This document shows, one piece after another, positions 41,777 through 50,188 of a stretch of 64,000 nucleotides of DNA. The position numbers and the translations under genes were made by a program. The stretch covers positions 1 to 64,000 of the forward strand of contig JAJEHD010000013.1 of NCBI GenBank assembly GCA_022819505.1. Reading direction: 5' to 3'. The DNA is from Acidimicrobiia bacterium (lineage in GTDB: Bacteria > Actinomycetota > Acidimicrobiia > Acidimicrobiales > Aldehydirespiratoraceae). The stretch's first letter is position 1. Every line of letters starts with the position of its first letter. The notes beneath the pieces were generated by a model that searched no databases, was not told the origin of the DNA, and saw only the letters and a list, made by a program, of their open reading frames with translations.

Positions 41777-42952
41777 TTGAACCCGTCGGTGCCGGTTCCC
41801 TGGCCACGAGCGCTTGCGGCCGCGATCACCCCCTACATCGCGTGCTCGATGCCGATCTTCCTTACCGCGACTATGGCGATCAGGCTCAAGGAGGATCTCG
41901 GGATCGACGAGGAGGCTCTGGGCGCCCTGCTGTCGATCTTCTCAGTCGGGGCCGCGGTGGCTGCCCCGATCATGGGCCGTCTGGCTGAGCGCCTCGGGCC
42001 GGGACCGAGCTTGCGCCTGGCCAGCGCGCTCTCGGGAGTGGTCATGGTCTCCATCGCGGCCGCGGCCCAGGGTTGGCTGGCCATCGCCGGCCTCCTGATC
42101 ACGGGCGGCATTGCCGCAACCCTCATGCAATCGTCGTCGAACCTCTGGCTGGCGCGGACCATTGAGGACCGCCGGATGGGCCTGGCCTTCGGCCTCAAAC
42201 AGTCCGGAGGGCCGACCGCGGCCCTGCTGGCCGGCGTGGCGGTGCCGGTGCTAGCCCTCGCGTTCGGCTGGCGCTGGACGTTCGCCGGCTTCGGCGCGTT
42301 CGCGCTCCTAGCCGTGCTCAGCGTCCCGCGGACCGGCCTGCGAGGGGTGGGAAGGACGGCCCCGAGCCGCGAGGGAGACGTCGACCTCGGCCCGTTGCTG
42401 GTGCTCACTGCGAGTGCCGCGGTCTGCACCGCTCTGTCGGCGGCTTTCACGGGCTTCGCCGTGACCGCTGCCGTCGAGCAGGGTGGCCTGGGCGAGTCGG
42501 CCGCGGGGTTGGTGTTCGCGCTCGGTGCCCTTGCCGGCGTGGTGACCCGGATTGCGCTGGGCCGTTGGGTGGACGGGCGCCCCGATACCCGCTTCGGAGT
42601 GCCGGCCATGCTGGTAGGAGCGGGCGCGCTGGGCTTCGCGATTCTGTCTCGGGGATCCGGCTCACCGGCGGCGTTCATGGTCGCGGTCCCGTTCTCGTTC
42701 GCCACCGTGTGGGGGTGGGTGGGAGTGTTCAACTATGCGGTGACCCGGTCCAACGCGACGTCGCCCGCGGCCGCCACCGGGATCACGCTCGTCGGCAGCA
42801 ACGTGGGCGTGGTCGTCGGCCCCGCGGTGTTCGGCTTCCTATTCGCCCGATCCTTCGCGGTCGCCTGGCTGACGGCCGCGGTCGGAAGCCTTCTCGGGGC
42901 GGCCCTAATGACCCTGGGCGGCAGCCTGGCGCGCCGCGGCGCGGCAACCTGA
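41777..42952 (+). CDS. MFS transporter (CynX/NimT-like)
   Basis: 391-residue major facilitator with about 12 helices. LGPGPSLRLASALSG and loops with RxxMGLAFGLKQSGG are typical of CynX/NimT carriers. TTG 41777 and GTG 41789 are both possible starts; TTG was used. No clear ribosome binding site. It is followed by an SDR 21 bases downstream, suggesting that they are co-transcribed and that the transporter carries a substrate of the SDR or its pathway. Direction of transport unknown. Confidence 0.8.
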   Translation: MNPSVPVPWPRALAAAITPYIACSMPIFLTATMAIRLKEDLGIDEEALGALLSIFSVGAAVAAPIMGRLAERLGPGPSLRLASALSGVVMVSIAAAAQGWLAIAGLLITGGIAATLMQSSSNLWLARTIEDRRMGLAFGLKQSGGPTAALLAGVAVPVLALAFGWRWTFAGFGAFALLAVLSVPRTGLRGVGRTAPSREGDVDLGPLLVLTASAAVCTALSAAFTGFAVTAAVEQGGLGESAAGLVFALGALAGVVTRIALGRWVDGRPDTRFGVPAMLVGAGALGFAILSRGSGSPAAFMVAVPFSFATVWGWVGVFNYAVTRSNATSPAAATGITLVGSNVGVVVGPAVFGFLFARSFAVAWLTAAVGSLLGAALMTLGGSLARRGAAT

Positions 42953-42973
42953 CCACGGTAGGTTCGCGGTTTC

Positions 42974-43756
42974 ATGAATGCCCGTCCGGTCAGCGACGAC
43001 CCCTTCCCGGTGCAGGGCAGGGTCGCCATCATCACCGGCGCGAGCGGGACCCTGGGCCAGCGTTACTGCCGGCTTCTGGCGTCGCGGGGAGCCACCGTGG
43101 TGGCCGCGGCCCGCAGGCTCGACCGGCTGGAGGCCATCGCCGGTGAGGTCGCCGGCGTCGTGCCGGTGGGCTGCGACGTCACCGACGACTCGCAGCTCCA
43201 ACGGCTGGTCGAGGTGGCCGCCGAGCACGGCGGGCCCGACATCGTGGTCAACAACGCCGGTACGAGCGACGCCGTCGTCCGGGCCGACGAGCAGGACCCG
43301 GCCCAGTTCCGGCAGGTGCTGGAAGTCAACCTGACCTCCGCATTCGTGCTGTCGTCGGCCGCGGCCCGGGAGATGATCGGCCACGGCCGGGGCGGCAGCA
43401 TCGTCAACGTGGCCTCGATGCTGGGGATCGTCGCCTCCGGCGGCAACCACCAGGCCGGCTACGTGGCCTCCAAGACCGGCATGATCGGGCTCACCCGCGA
43501 GCTGGCCAAGCAGTGGGCCTCCTACCGGATACGGGTGAACGCCATCGCCCCTGGCTACTTCCGCAGCGAGCTGACCGAGGAGATGTTCGCCCCGGAGGAC
43601 GCCCCCGGCCTGCGCCACATCCAGCGCAACACCCTGATGCGCCGGGCCGGCGAGATCGACGAGTTCGACGGGGCCCTGCTGCTGCTGGCCTCCGACGCGG
43701 GCAGCTACATCACCGGCCAGACCATCGTCATCGACGGCGGCTGGACCGCCCGCTAG
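42974..43756 (+). CDS. SDR family oxidoreductase
   Basis: 260-residue SDR with TGASGTLG at residues 21-28, NNAG, and catalytic Tyr163/Lys167 (YVASK). ITGQTIVIDGGWTA at the end is typical. TAGGTT lies nine bases before ATG 42974 and could be a -10. It follows the MFS carrier by 21 bases. Convergent with the Rieske oxygenase. Similar to gluconate 5-dehydrogenase-type SDRs in the spacing of motifs, but specificity is not assigned. Confidence 0.87.
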   Translation: MNARPVSDDPFPVQGRVAIITGASGTLGQRYCRLLASRGATVVAAARRLDRLEAIAGEVAGVVPVGCDVTDDSQLQRLVEVAAEHGGPDIVVNNAGTSDAVVRADEQDPAQFRQVLEVNLTSAFVLSSAAAREMIGHGRGGSIVNVASMLGIVASGGNHQAGYVASKTGMIGLTRELAKQWASYRIRVNAIAPGYFRSELTEEMFAPEDAPGLRHIQRNTLMRRAGEIDEFDGALLLLASDAGSYITGQTIVIDGGWTAR

Positions 43757-43769
43757 CGGACTCGATGCA

Positions 43770-43796
43770 GCTCGTGCCCCTCAGAGGGCGTTGAGC
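43770..43796. terminator. Stem-loop between convergent genes
   Basis: GCTC-GT-GCCC, loop CTCAGA, GGGC-GTT-GAGC: two short stems with an internal loop between the SDR stop (43756) and the Rieske stop (43823). No T-run. Confidence 0.35.
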
Positions 43797-43822
43797 GCAT
43801 CAATTTCGAGGCCCGGACCGAT

Positions 43823-45001
43823 CTAGGCCGCGCCGGCGCGGCGGTAGGCGTCGAGCAACAGACCGTGGAAGTGGTGCACGCCGTGCTCGGACAGGCCCGA
43901 GCCGTCCGGGTCGCACACGATGCGGCCCTGGGTGAACGCCGGCGTGCGCATGCCCCGCTGCACGCTCTCCACGATGGCGATGTCCTCGGGCTGCAGCACC
44001 TCGTCGATGTAGCGGATCGACTCCTCGTCGGCCTCGGTCAACTCGTCAGTCTCCAGATAGAAGTCGATGGTCTCGAGGGTGCGCTCCGGCCCGGCCGGCA
44101 CCATCTGCATCACGCTGAAATTGCCCCGCCCCGGATAGCGCATCAGGCAGGTGTTGGGCCACAGCCACCAGACCGCCAGATCCTTCACGGCGGATCCCGA
44201 GATGTCATAGGCCGAGTTAGCCGAGTACCCGGCCCTGGCCATGTGGCTGGAGTAGATGCCGTGGGTGGTCACCCGGTAGGTGTCCATCTCCACCAGCGTC
44301 ACGAAGTCGGGATGGGCGACATGGCAGTGGTAGCACTCCAGGAAGTTGTCGATCACGTTCTTCCAGTTGGAGGCGATGTCGTAGTGGAAGCGCCGGACGT
44401 GGGTGAGGTCGGCGACGTCGGGCGCCCAGCGGGCGATCTCGGCGCCCAGGCCCTCGGACTGCTCGGCCAGCGGAGCTGCCGCCGGGTTGAGGTTGACGTA
44501 CACGAAGCCGCCGAACTCCTCCGCCCGAACCTCGCTGAGGCAGATGCTCGACGGGTCGAACCCGGCCACGTCGGCGGTGCGGCGGGCCCGGGACAGGCGG
44601 CCGGTGAGCTCGTAGGTCCAGCCGTGGTAGCCGCAGACGATGCTGTCGGTGCGGCCCGATCCCGAGAGCAGCTCGTGGGCCCGGTGCTGGCAGACGTTGT
44701 AGAAGGCCCGCAGCTCACCGTCGTGGCCCCTCACCAGGGCGACCGGCATGCCCGCAATGTCCAGGGTCACGTAGGAGCCGGGGTCGCGCAGCGACTCGAC
44801 GTGACCCACCCACTGCCAGCTGCGTGCGAAGACCTCGCGCTGCTCGATCTCGTGCCAGCGGGGTTCGACGTAGGCGTCGGCATGCAGCGACATCGACCGC
44901 GTCGGATCCGGGTCGAATCCCATCGCGATGCCATCGGCATGACCGTCGCCCCCGTTGGAAGCTGCCCCGGCTGAGGGGGCTCGAGTCTCCGCGTTCGCCA
45001 C
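43823..45001 (-). CDS. Rieske-type aromatic ring-hydroxylating oxygenase alpha subunit
   Basis: 392-residue Rieske non-heme iron oxygenase. The [2Fe-2S] ligands are Cys104, His106, Cys123 and His126 (CQHRA and CGYHGW). The mononuclear-iron region NWKNVIDNFLECYHCHVAH lies near residue 215 and gives the Asp/His/His triad. GTG 45001 is chosen: TAGATT lies six bases upstream on the minus strand, consistent with a leaderless start. No beta subunit, ferredoxin or reductase gene is adjacent, so it may be a single-component oxygenase such as vanillate- or carnitine-type demethylases, or use partners elsewhere. Divergent from the lipoprotein gene. Confidence 0.9.
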   Translation of the reverse strand: MANAETRAPSAGAASNGGDGHADGIAMGFDPDPTRSMSLHADAYVEPRWHEIEQREVFARSWQWVGHVESLRDPGSYVTLDIAGMPVALVRGHDGELRAFYNVCQHRAHELLSGSGRTDSIVCGYHGWTYELTGRLSRARRTADVAGFDPSSICLSEVRAEEFGGFVYVNLNPAAAPLAEQSEGLGAEIARWAPDVADLTHVRRFHYDIASNWKNVIDNFLECYHCHVAHPDFVTLVEMDTYRVTTHGIYSSHMARAGYSANSAYDISGSAVKDLAVWWLWPNTCLMRYPGRGNFSVMQMVPAGPERTLETIDFYLETDELTEADEESIRYIDEVLQPEDIAIVESVQRGMRTPAFTQGRIVCDPDGSGLSEHGVHHFHGLLLDAYRRAGAA

Positions 45002-45007
45002 GAATCC

Positions 45008-45013
45008 AATCTA
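45008..45013 (-). promoter_or_regulatory. -10 hexamer TAGATT, leaderless Rieske gene
   Basis: Minus-strand TAGATT, six bases before GTG 45001; the spacing fits transcription starting at the start codon, as in actinobacterial leaderless genes. Confidence 0.5.
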
Positions 45014-45066
45014 GGCCGGGACCGTTAACGTGAGTACCGATATCCCTCGACCTCAACCACGACCCT

Positions 45067-46308
45067 GTGAAGTCCTTCCCCCGATGTTCCTGGATGGCAG
45101 TGCTTGCGGTGATCGTGCTGGCGGCCGCCGCCTGCAGTGGCGACGAGCCGGCCCCGGCAACCCAGGACGGCGCCGCCGCGAGCGAGATGACCGGGATGGA
45201 CGAGATGGCCGGCGACGGCGACCATCACGGAGCGGGGGACCACGGAAGCTCGCAGGAACTGGCTGCGGGCGTGCCGGTGCCGAGCATCGCCATCGAGGTC
45301 GCCGCAGACGCGGTCGAGGGCTGGAACCTCCGCATCCGCACCACCGACTTCCGGATCGTGCCCGAGAACGTCTCGACCACCCACGTCGTCGGCGAGGGCC
45401 ACATGCATCTCTACGTCGACGGTGAGAAGCTGTCGAGGATCTACGGCGAATGGCACCACATCGGCGCGCTGCAGCCGGGCGAGCACGAGGTGCGGGTCGA
45501 GCTGTCGTCCAACAACCACTCGGCGCTGGCCGCCGACGGAAGCATCATCGACGCATCCGCCGTGATCGTCGCGACGGAGGCGGGCGGCCACGTCATGGGC
45601 CACGGCCAGACCGAGGCCAGGGAAGCGCCGCAGCCGTACCCGTCGGTGAGCGTGGAATTGGTGGACGACCCCGCCGGCGGCTGGAGCCTCCATGCGGTGC
45701 CGTCGAACTTCCGCCTCGCCCCCGAGAACGCCTCGGGCGACCATGTGGACGGCGAGGGCCACATGCACCTGTACATCAACGGCAACAAGGTGGCCCGTCT
45801 CTACGAGCCCTGGTCGCAGATGCCGCCGCTGGCGGCCGGAGCCCACGAGATCAAGGTGGACCTGCGCACCAACGACCACGCGCCGCTCACCGTGAACGGC
45901 ATACCCATCGAGACGACGATGACACTGGAGGTGTCCGAGGACGAGGCGACCTTGATCAGCGGTGACGAGGACGACGGCGGTCACGGCGACGGTGGCCACG
46001 CGGCGTCGGGCGCCGCCACCCGGTACTACGCCGACGTGGCCGACGCCGTCCAGACGATCATGGTGAACGTGGTCGACGGGGCACCGGAGGACGGCGTGCA
46101 GCGAGCTCAGGTCGACGTCGGCTCGGTGGTGGCCCTGATGATCACTTCCGAGGTCACCGAGGAGGTCCATGTCCACGGCTACGACATCCTGCGAGCCGTG
46201 TCGGACGGGCGCCCCGCCCACTTCGCGTTCAACGCCGAGATCCCCGGGGTGTTCGAGGTGGAGTTCGAGGGCTCCGGTCGCCTACTGCTGCAGCTCGAAG
46301 TCTCGTGA
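45067..46308 (+). CDS. Lipoprotein with duplicated His-rich domain (DUF4399-like) and cupredoxin-like end
   Basis: 413-residue predicted lipoprotein. N-terminus: basic start, hydrophobic stretch, then AAAC with lipidated Cys23, followed by an Asp/His-rich linker (GDHHGAGDHG). Two tandem copies of one domain follow (about residues 70-170 and 185-287), each containing EGHMHLY, then a Gly and Arg-x-Tyr, then a G-x-H-E segment and NxHxxL. These resemble DUF4399-type domains and are candidates for metal (copper or zinc) binding. A third domain (about 315-413) with HVHGYDIL and a GVFEVEFEGSG strand looks cupredoxin-like. GTG 45067 is used as start. The stop overlaps the carbonic anhydrase start (GTGA), so the two are translationally coupled, an unusual pair. 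Confidence 0.7.
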   Translation: MKSFPRCSWMAVLAVIVLAAAACSGDEPAPATQDGAAASEMTGMDEMAGDGDHHGAGDHGSSQELAAGVPVPSIAIEVAADAVEGWNLRIRTTDFRIVPENVSTTHVVGEGHMHLYVDGEKLSRIYGEWHHIGALQPGEHEVRVELSSNNHSALAADGSIIDASAVIVATEAGGHVMGHGQTEAREAPQPYPSVSVELVDDPAGGWSLHAVPSNFRLAPENASGDHVDGEGHMHLYINGNKVARLYEPWSQMPPLAAGAHEIKVDLRTNDHAPLTVNGIPIETTMTLEVSEDEATLISGDEDDGGHGDGGHAASGAATRYYADVADAVQTIMVNVVDGAPEDGVQRAQVDVGSVVALMITSEVTEEVHVHGYDILRAVSDGRPAHFAFNAEIPGVFEVEFEGSGRLLLQLEVS

Positions 46309-46835
46309 GCCTCCCCGTGCCATCCGACTTCCATCCCAACGCCGAAGATCTAGCCGCCAGCAACGCCGCCTTCGTCCGGGACTTCGACGGCAGCGGGCTG
46401 CAAGCAGCTCCGACGCGGCGGCTGGCCGTGGTCGCCTGCATGGACGCCCGGCTCGACACGCTGAGAATCCTCGGCCTGCGAGCCGGCGAGGCCCACGTCA
46501 TCCGCAACGCCGGAGGAGTGATCACCGACGACGTGATCCGATCACTGTGCCTGTCGCAGCTGCTGCTGGGCACACGGGAGGTCGTGCTGGTCCACCACAC
46601 CGGCTGCGGGCTCCAGCAACTCGACGAAGACCGTTTCATGGCCCGGCTCGCAGCCGAGACCGGCGTCAGGCCCCCATGGCCACTAGAGGCATTCGCCGAT
46701 CCCCATGACGACATCGTCGAGTCGATCCGACGGCTGCGGGCCACGCCGTTCCTGCCCCACAAGGACCACATCTCAGGCTTCGTGTACGATGTCGCCGACG
46801 GCAAGCTCCACGGGGTGGAGCCTCCGACCGCCTGA
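46305..46835 (+). CDS. Beta-class carbonic anhydrase
   Basis: 176-residue beta-carbonic anhydrase interconverting CO2 and bicarbonate. Zinc ligands are Cys45, His98 and Cys101, with the Asp47-Arg49 dyad in CMDAR and HHTGCG typical of the class. GTG overlaps the lipoprotein stop (GTGA). No signal peptide, so cytoplasmic. It is compact, as in the shorter mycobacterial-type enzymes. Possible link: bicarbonate supply for the biotin carboxylase encoded at 57566-61287, though not co-located in one operon. The coupling to a metal-binding-type lipoprotein may reflect zinc or pH response; this is speculation. Confidence 0.9.
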   Translation: MSLPVPSDFHPNAEDLAASNAAFVRDFDGSGLQAAPTRRLAVVACMDARLDTLRILGLRAGEAHVIRNAGGVITDDVIRSLCLSQLLLGTREVVLVHHTGCGLQQLDEDRFMARLAAETGVRPPWPLEAFADPHDDIVESIRRLRATPFLPHKDHISGFVYDVADGKLHGVEPPTA

Positions 46836-46871
46836 CGAGGTCCGCTGCTACGACGCCAGCCCTGCCGCGGC

Positions 46872-46877
46872 TAGCGT
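46872..46877 (+). promoter_or_regulatory. -10 hexamer TAGCGT, leaderless D-aminoacylase gene
   Basis: TAGCGT seven bases before ATG 46885; spacing matches a leaderless transcript. No obvious -35. Confidence 0.5.
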
Positions 46878-46884
46878 CGCCATC

Positions 46885-48612
46885 ATGTTCGACTTGCTCA
46901 TCAGCGGCGGTGACGTGATCGACGGCCGCGGCGGATCCCGTCGGCGGGCCGACATCGGCATCACTGGGGACCGGATCTCGGCCATCGGCAACCTCGTCAA
47001 CGGCGGGGGAGCGCATGCCGCAGCAACCATCGACGCCACCGGCCTGGCGGTGACCCCGGGGTTCATCGACGTCCACACCCATTTCGACGCTCAGGTGTTC
47101 TGGGATCCGGACCTGTCACCCTCGCCGCTGCACGGCGTGACGACGGTCATCGGCGGCAACTGCGGGTTCACCATCGCACCCTTGGGCGACGACCCGGCCC
47201 ACGGCGACTACCTGATGCGGATGCTGGCCCGGGTGGAGGGCATCCCGCTGGAGGCGTTGCAGCAGGGCGTGCCGTGGAGTTGGCAGACCACGGCCGAGTA
47301 CTTCGACGCCATCGACGGCAACGTGGCCGTCAACGCAGGCTTCAAGGTGGGCCACTCGGCCCTGCGCCGCGTGGTGATGGGCGACGACAGTGTCCGCCGG
47401 GCCTGCACCGGCGAGGAACTGGAGGAGATGAAGGCTCTTCTGCGCGACGGCCTGGAGGCCGGGGCTCTGGGCTTCTCGTCCTCGTGGTCGCGCACCCACA
47501 ACGATCCGATGGGGAACATGGTTCCCAGCCGGTACGCGGAGCGTGAAGAGTTGGTGGATCTGTGCTCGGTGCTGGCCGACTACGACGGCACCTCCATAGA
47601 GTTCAACCCCGCGCTGAGGCCGTTCGAGCCCTGGGCCTTCGACCTCATGGCCGACATGTCGGCGGCAGCCCGCCGGCCGCTCAACTGGAACGTGCTGACG
47701 GTCAACGCCCGCTCGCTCGACACGAACCGGGCCGAGCTGGCCGCGGGAGACCAGGCCGCGGCCCGGGGCGGCAGGATCGTGGCCCTGACCGTGCCCCTCA
47801 CGCTCTCACTGCACCTGAACTTCAACAGCGGCTTCGTGCTCGACGCCCTGCCCGGCTGGGAGGAGGTAATGCTCCTCGGAAAGGAAGAGAAGCGCCGCGT
47901 CCTGGCCGACCCGGCCGAGCGCCGCCGGCTCAACGAGCTCGCCCAGGGGGACCACCCTCTTCGCCGGTTGGCCCATTGGGCCCGCAAAGTGGTGTTCCAC
48001 TCTCCGGCCCCGGAGAACGAGGGTTGTGCGGGCCGCACTGTGGGCGAGATCGCGGAGGAGCGGGGCCAGGACCCCTGGGACACGCTGTGCGACATGGCCT
48101 TGGCCGATGACCTGGAGACGTCGTTCGGGAATCCGGCCATGCCCGAGCCCACCGCCGACTGGGAGGCCCGGGTCGAGATCTGGCGCGACCCGCGTGCCGT
48201 GGTCGGCGCCTCCGACGCCGGGGCACACCTCGACCTGTTCCTGTCGGCCAACTATGCGACCACGATGCTGAGCGAGGCCGTCGTCAAGCGAGGACTGATT
48301 CCTCTGGAGGAGGCCGTGCACCTGCTGACCGAGGTACCGGCCGACCTCTACGGCCTGGTCGACAGGGGAGTGCTGTCCGAGGGCGCCTACGCGGACGTCG
48401 TGGTCCTGGATGAGGCCACCGTCGGCTCAGGGCCGACGACGTTCCGCTCCGACCTGCCCGCTGGAGCGTCCCGCCTGTACGCCGAGGCCACCGGCATCGA
48501 GCATGTGGTCTGCAACGGAGCCGAGATCGTGCGCGGCGGCCAGTTCACCGGAGCCCGCCCCGGCGCCCTGCTGCGCTCCGGCACCCACACCACCGGCCCC
48601 AGCCTCGACTAG
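46885..48612 (+). CDS. N-acyl-D-amino-acid deacylase (D-aminoacylase) family amidohydrolase
   Basis: 575-residue amidohydrolase of the D-aminoacylase/dihydroorotase-like superfamily. N-terminal beta domain, then GFIDVHTHFD with metal ligands His64 and His66, and GNCGFTIAPLG near 93-103, typical of D-aminoacylases (the Cys is a ligand in the family). GASDAGAHLD near residue 440 supplies the last Asp. ATG 46885 has no Shine-Dalgarno but a -10-like TAGCGT seven bases upstream. Hydrolyses an N-acyl bond in D-amino acids or related amides; the exact substrate is not clear. Not visibly operonic with either neighbour. Confidence 0.87.
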   Translation: MFDLLISGGDVIDGRGGSRRRADIGITGDRISAIGNLVNGGGAHAAATIDATGLAVTPGFIDVHTHFDAQVFWDPDLSPSPLHGVTTVIGGNCGFTIAPLGDDPAHGDYLMRMLARVEGIPLEALQQGVPWSWQTTAEYFDAIDGNVAVNAGFKVGHSALRRVVMGDDSVRRACTGEELEEMKALLRDGLEAGALGFSSSWSRTHNDPMGNMVPSRYAEREELVDLCSVLADYDGTSIEFNPALRPFEPWAFDLMADMSAAARRPLNWNVLTVNARSLDTNRAELAAGDQAAARGGRIVALTVPLTLSLHLNFNSGFVLDALPGWEEVMLLGKEEKRRVLADPAERRRLNELAQGDHPLRRLAHWARKVVFHSPAPENEGCAGRTVGEIAEERGQDPWDTLCDMALADDLETSFGNPAMPEPTADWEARVEIWRDPRAVVGASDAGAHLDLFLSANYATTMLSEAVVKRGLIPLEEAVHLLTEVPADLYGLVDRGVLSEGAYADVVVLDEATVGSGPTTFRSDLPAGASRLYAEATGIEHVVCNGAEIVRGGQFTGARPGALLRSGTHTTGPSLD

Positions 48613-48640
48613 CAGGGGCGGCCGGAACGGCAGCGGTTGC

Positions 48641-48973
48641 TCACCCTTCCTCTGTCTCGGGTTCGACGACGACCGCGGTGCCGAACGCAAGGAGCTCGGC
48701 GCCGCCGGTGACGACCATTGAGGTGGCGAACCGGGTTCCCACGATGGCGTTGGCGCCGAGTTCGGTGGCCTCATCGACCATGCGGTCGAGAGCCTGCTCG
48801 CGGGCCTCGGCCAGCAGCTTGGTGTATTCCGCGATCTCGCCGCCGACGATCTGCCGGCCGATGGCCTTTATGTCTCTGCCCAGATGGCGGGCGCGGATGG
48901 TGTTGCCCCGAACCAGGCCGAGTGTCTGCGTGATGCGATGCCCGGCGATTTGGGAGGTTGTCGAGACGATCAT
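48641..48973 (-). CDS. YbjQ/UPF0145 family protein
   Basis: 110-residue YbjQ-type (heavy-metal-binding domain family) protein. The chain shows IVSTTSQIAGHRITQTLGLVRGN at the start and GANAIVGTRFATS in the middle, hallmarks of the family, which forms a pentameric ring and is of unknown function. ATG 48973 forms ATGA with the upstream small membrane protein stop. Last gene of a three-gene minus operon with a PhyH oxygenase and a small membrane protein; all three are joined by 4-base overlaps. Confidence 0.85.
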   Translation of the reverse strand: MIVSTTSQIAGHRITQTLGLVRGNTIRARHLGRDIKAIGRQIVGGEIAEYTKLLAEAREQALDRMVDEATELGANAIVGTRFATSMVVTGGAELLAFGTAVVVEPETEEG

Positions 48974-49254
48974 TTCTGAACCTTCCGGTAGGGGTCGGTC
49001 TTGCGGGTGTGCAGGCGGTCTATCAGCGCCGACAGGATGATCAGGCCGAAGGCCGCGAGGGGGACTAGGCCGAGCAGAGCGTCGAACCGGATCGACTCGC
49101 CCTCGGTAGCGGCCTGCCAGATGAGGACGGCGACCAGCCCGACGACCCAGACGACGGCCAGCGACCATCCGGCGTACAGACAGATCCGTGAGACGCCGCT
49201 GCGCGGCGTCTCGTCCCACTGGGTGTCGTCGGGCACCTGGAACTCGGTTGTCAT
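48970..49254 (-). CDS. Small membrane protein, two transmembrane helices
   Basis: 94-residue protein of unknown function. Hydrophilic N-terminus (about 20 residues), then two hydrophobic helices near residues 25-47 and 58-78, and a basic C-terminus (DRLHTRKTDPYRKVQ). It overlaps both neighbours by 4 bases (ATGA), so it is translated between the PhyH oxygenase and YbjQ. No family recognised. Possibly a membrane adaptor for one of its neighbours. Confidence 0.75.
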   Translation of the reverse strand: MTTEFQVPDDTQWDETPRSGVSRICLYAGWSLAVVWVVGLVAVLIWQAATEGESIRFDALLGLVPLAAFGLIILSALIDRLHTRKTDPYRKVQK

Positions 49255-50159
49255 CGTGGCCTCCTCGACTCGGCGATGTCTTCGATGTCGGCGACGAAGC
49301 GGCGGGCGTCGGTGCTGTGCTCGGCCACCTCGCCGATGGTCCTGGCCTTGGCCGTCCCGCCTCGCAGCGCCGCCAGGGGGTCGGTCTGGTCACCAACGTA
49401 CCCCAGCGCGAAGGCGCCCTGGGTGTAGCCCATCATGCGCAGGAGGTCGTCGTCGAGGGTGCGGGCGATCTCGGGAGGGCAGGCCAGGTACTGGTTCTCC
49501 TCCTGGCGGACCCACCCGACGGCGTAGGTGATGTTCACGCCCCTTCGCACGCCGTCGGAGGTGTTGGCCCCCGCACCGTGGAGCACTTTGCCCTCGTAGA
49601 ACAGGACGCTGCCCCGGCTCATCTCGGCCTGCGCGCCGGCGACGCTCACCGCGGCCTCGTCGTCGAGGCCGGAGGTTCCGGGAAGGATCCAGGTGGCCCC
49701 GTTCTCCGCGGTGAAGTCGGTCAGCGCCCACATGGTGTTGCACTGGACGTGGTAGTCGGGACCGAACTCGAAGAAGTCGAAGGCCATCTCGTCGCGGTGC
49801 AGCTTCTGCGCCGTCTCGCCCGGCTCGACCGAGATGATCTGGGTCAGGTGCAGTTGCACCGCGCTGACATGCGCGAGGAAGTGCCCGACTGTTCCTACGA
49901 CCAACGGATGCATCACCAGCGGTCGGACCGACGGGCAGCGGGCCACCAGCGCGCCGGTACGGCGGGTGAAGCGACCGTCGTAGGTGTCTCGTCCCGCCGC
50001 CGATGCCTTGATGTAGGGCAGGGCCTCAGCCTCCAGCCGGTCCAGAAGCGCCGGGTCGGCGACATCGTCGACGATGGCGTAGCCGAAGCTGCGGATGTGC
50101 TCGCTCACCTCTACGGGATCGGTGTCAGCAGCGAAGTGGTGCAACCCCACCGCGGGCAT
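49251..50159 (-). CDS. Phytanoyl-CoA dioxygenase family 2OG-Fe(II) oxygenase
   Basis: 302-residue non-heme iron, 2-oxoglutarate-dependent oxygenase. Iron ligands: HxD at His121/Asp123 and His194 in KVLHGAG; the 2OG-binding Arg follows in RRGVNITYAVGW. The domain spans most of the chain. ATG 50159. First of the three-gene minus operon. PhyH enzymes hydroxylate phytanoyl-CoA, alkyl chains or natural products; the substrate here is not deduced. Divergent from the YdjC deacetylase with only 29 bases between starts. Confidence 0.88.
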   Translation of the reverse strand: MPAVGLHHFAADTDPVEVSEHIRSFGYAIVDDVADPALLDRLEAEALPYIKASAAGRDTYDGRFTRRTGALVARCPSVRPLVMHPLVVGTVGHFLAHVSAVQLHLTQIISVEPGETAQKLHRDEMAFDFFEFGPDYHVQCNTMWALTDFTAENGATWILPGTSGLDDEAAVSVAGAQAEMSRGSVLFYEGKVLHGAGANTSDGVRRGVNITYAVGWVRQEENQYLACPPEIARTLDDDLLRMMGYTQGAFALGYVGDQTDPLAALRGGTAKARTIGEVAEHSTDARRFVADIEDIAESRRPR

Positions 50160-50175
50160 GGTAGAGCCATCCGTC

Positions 50176-50181
50176 TAACCT
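50176..50181 (+). promoter_or_regulatory. -10 hexamer TAACCT, leaderless YdjC gene
   Basis: TAACCT seven bases before GTG 50189; a leaderless transcript is expected. The divergent gap is so short that promoters of both genes must overlap. Confidence 0.5.
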
Positions 50182-50188
50182 CAGCCGC

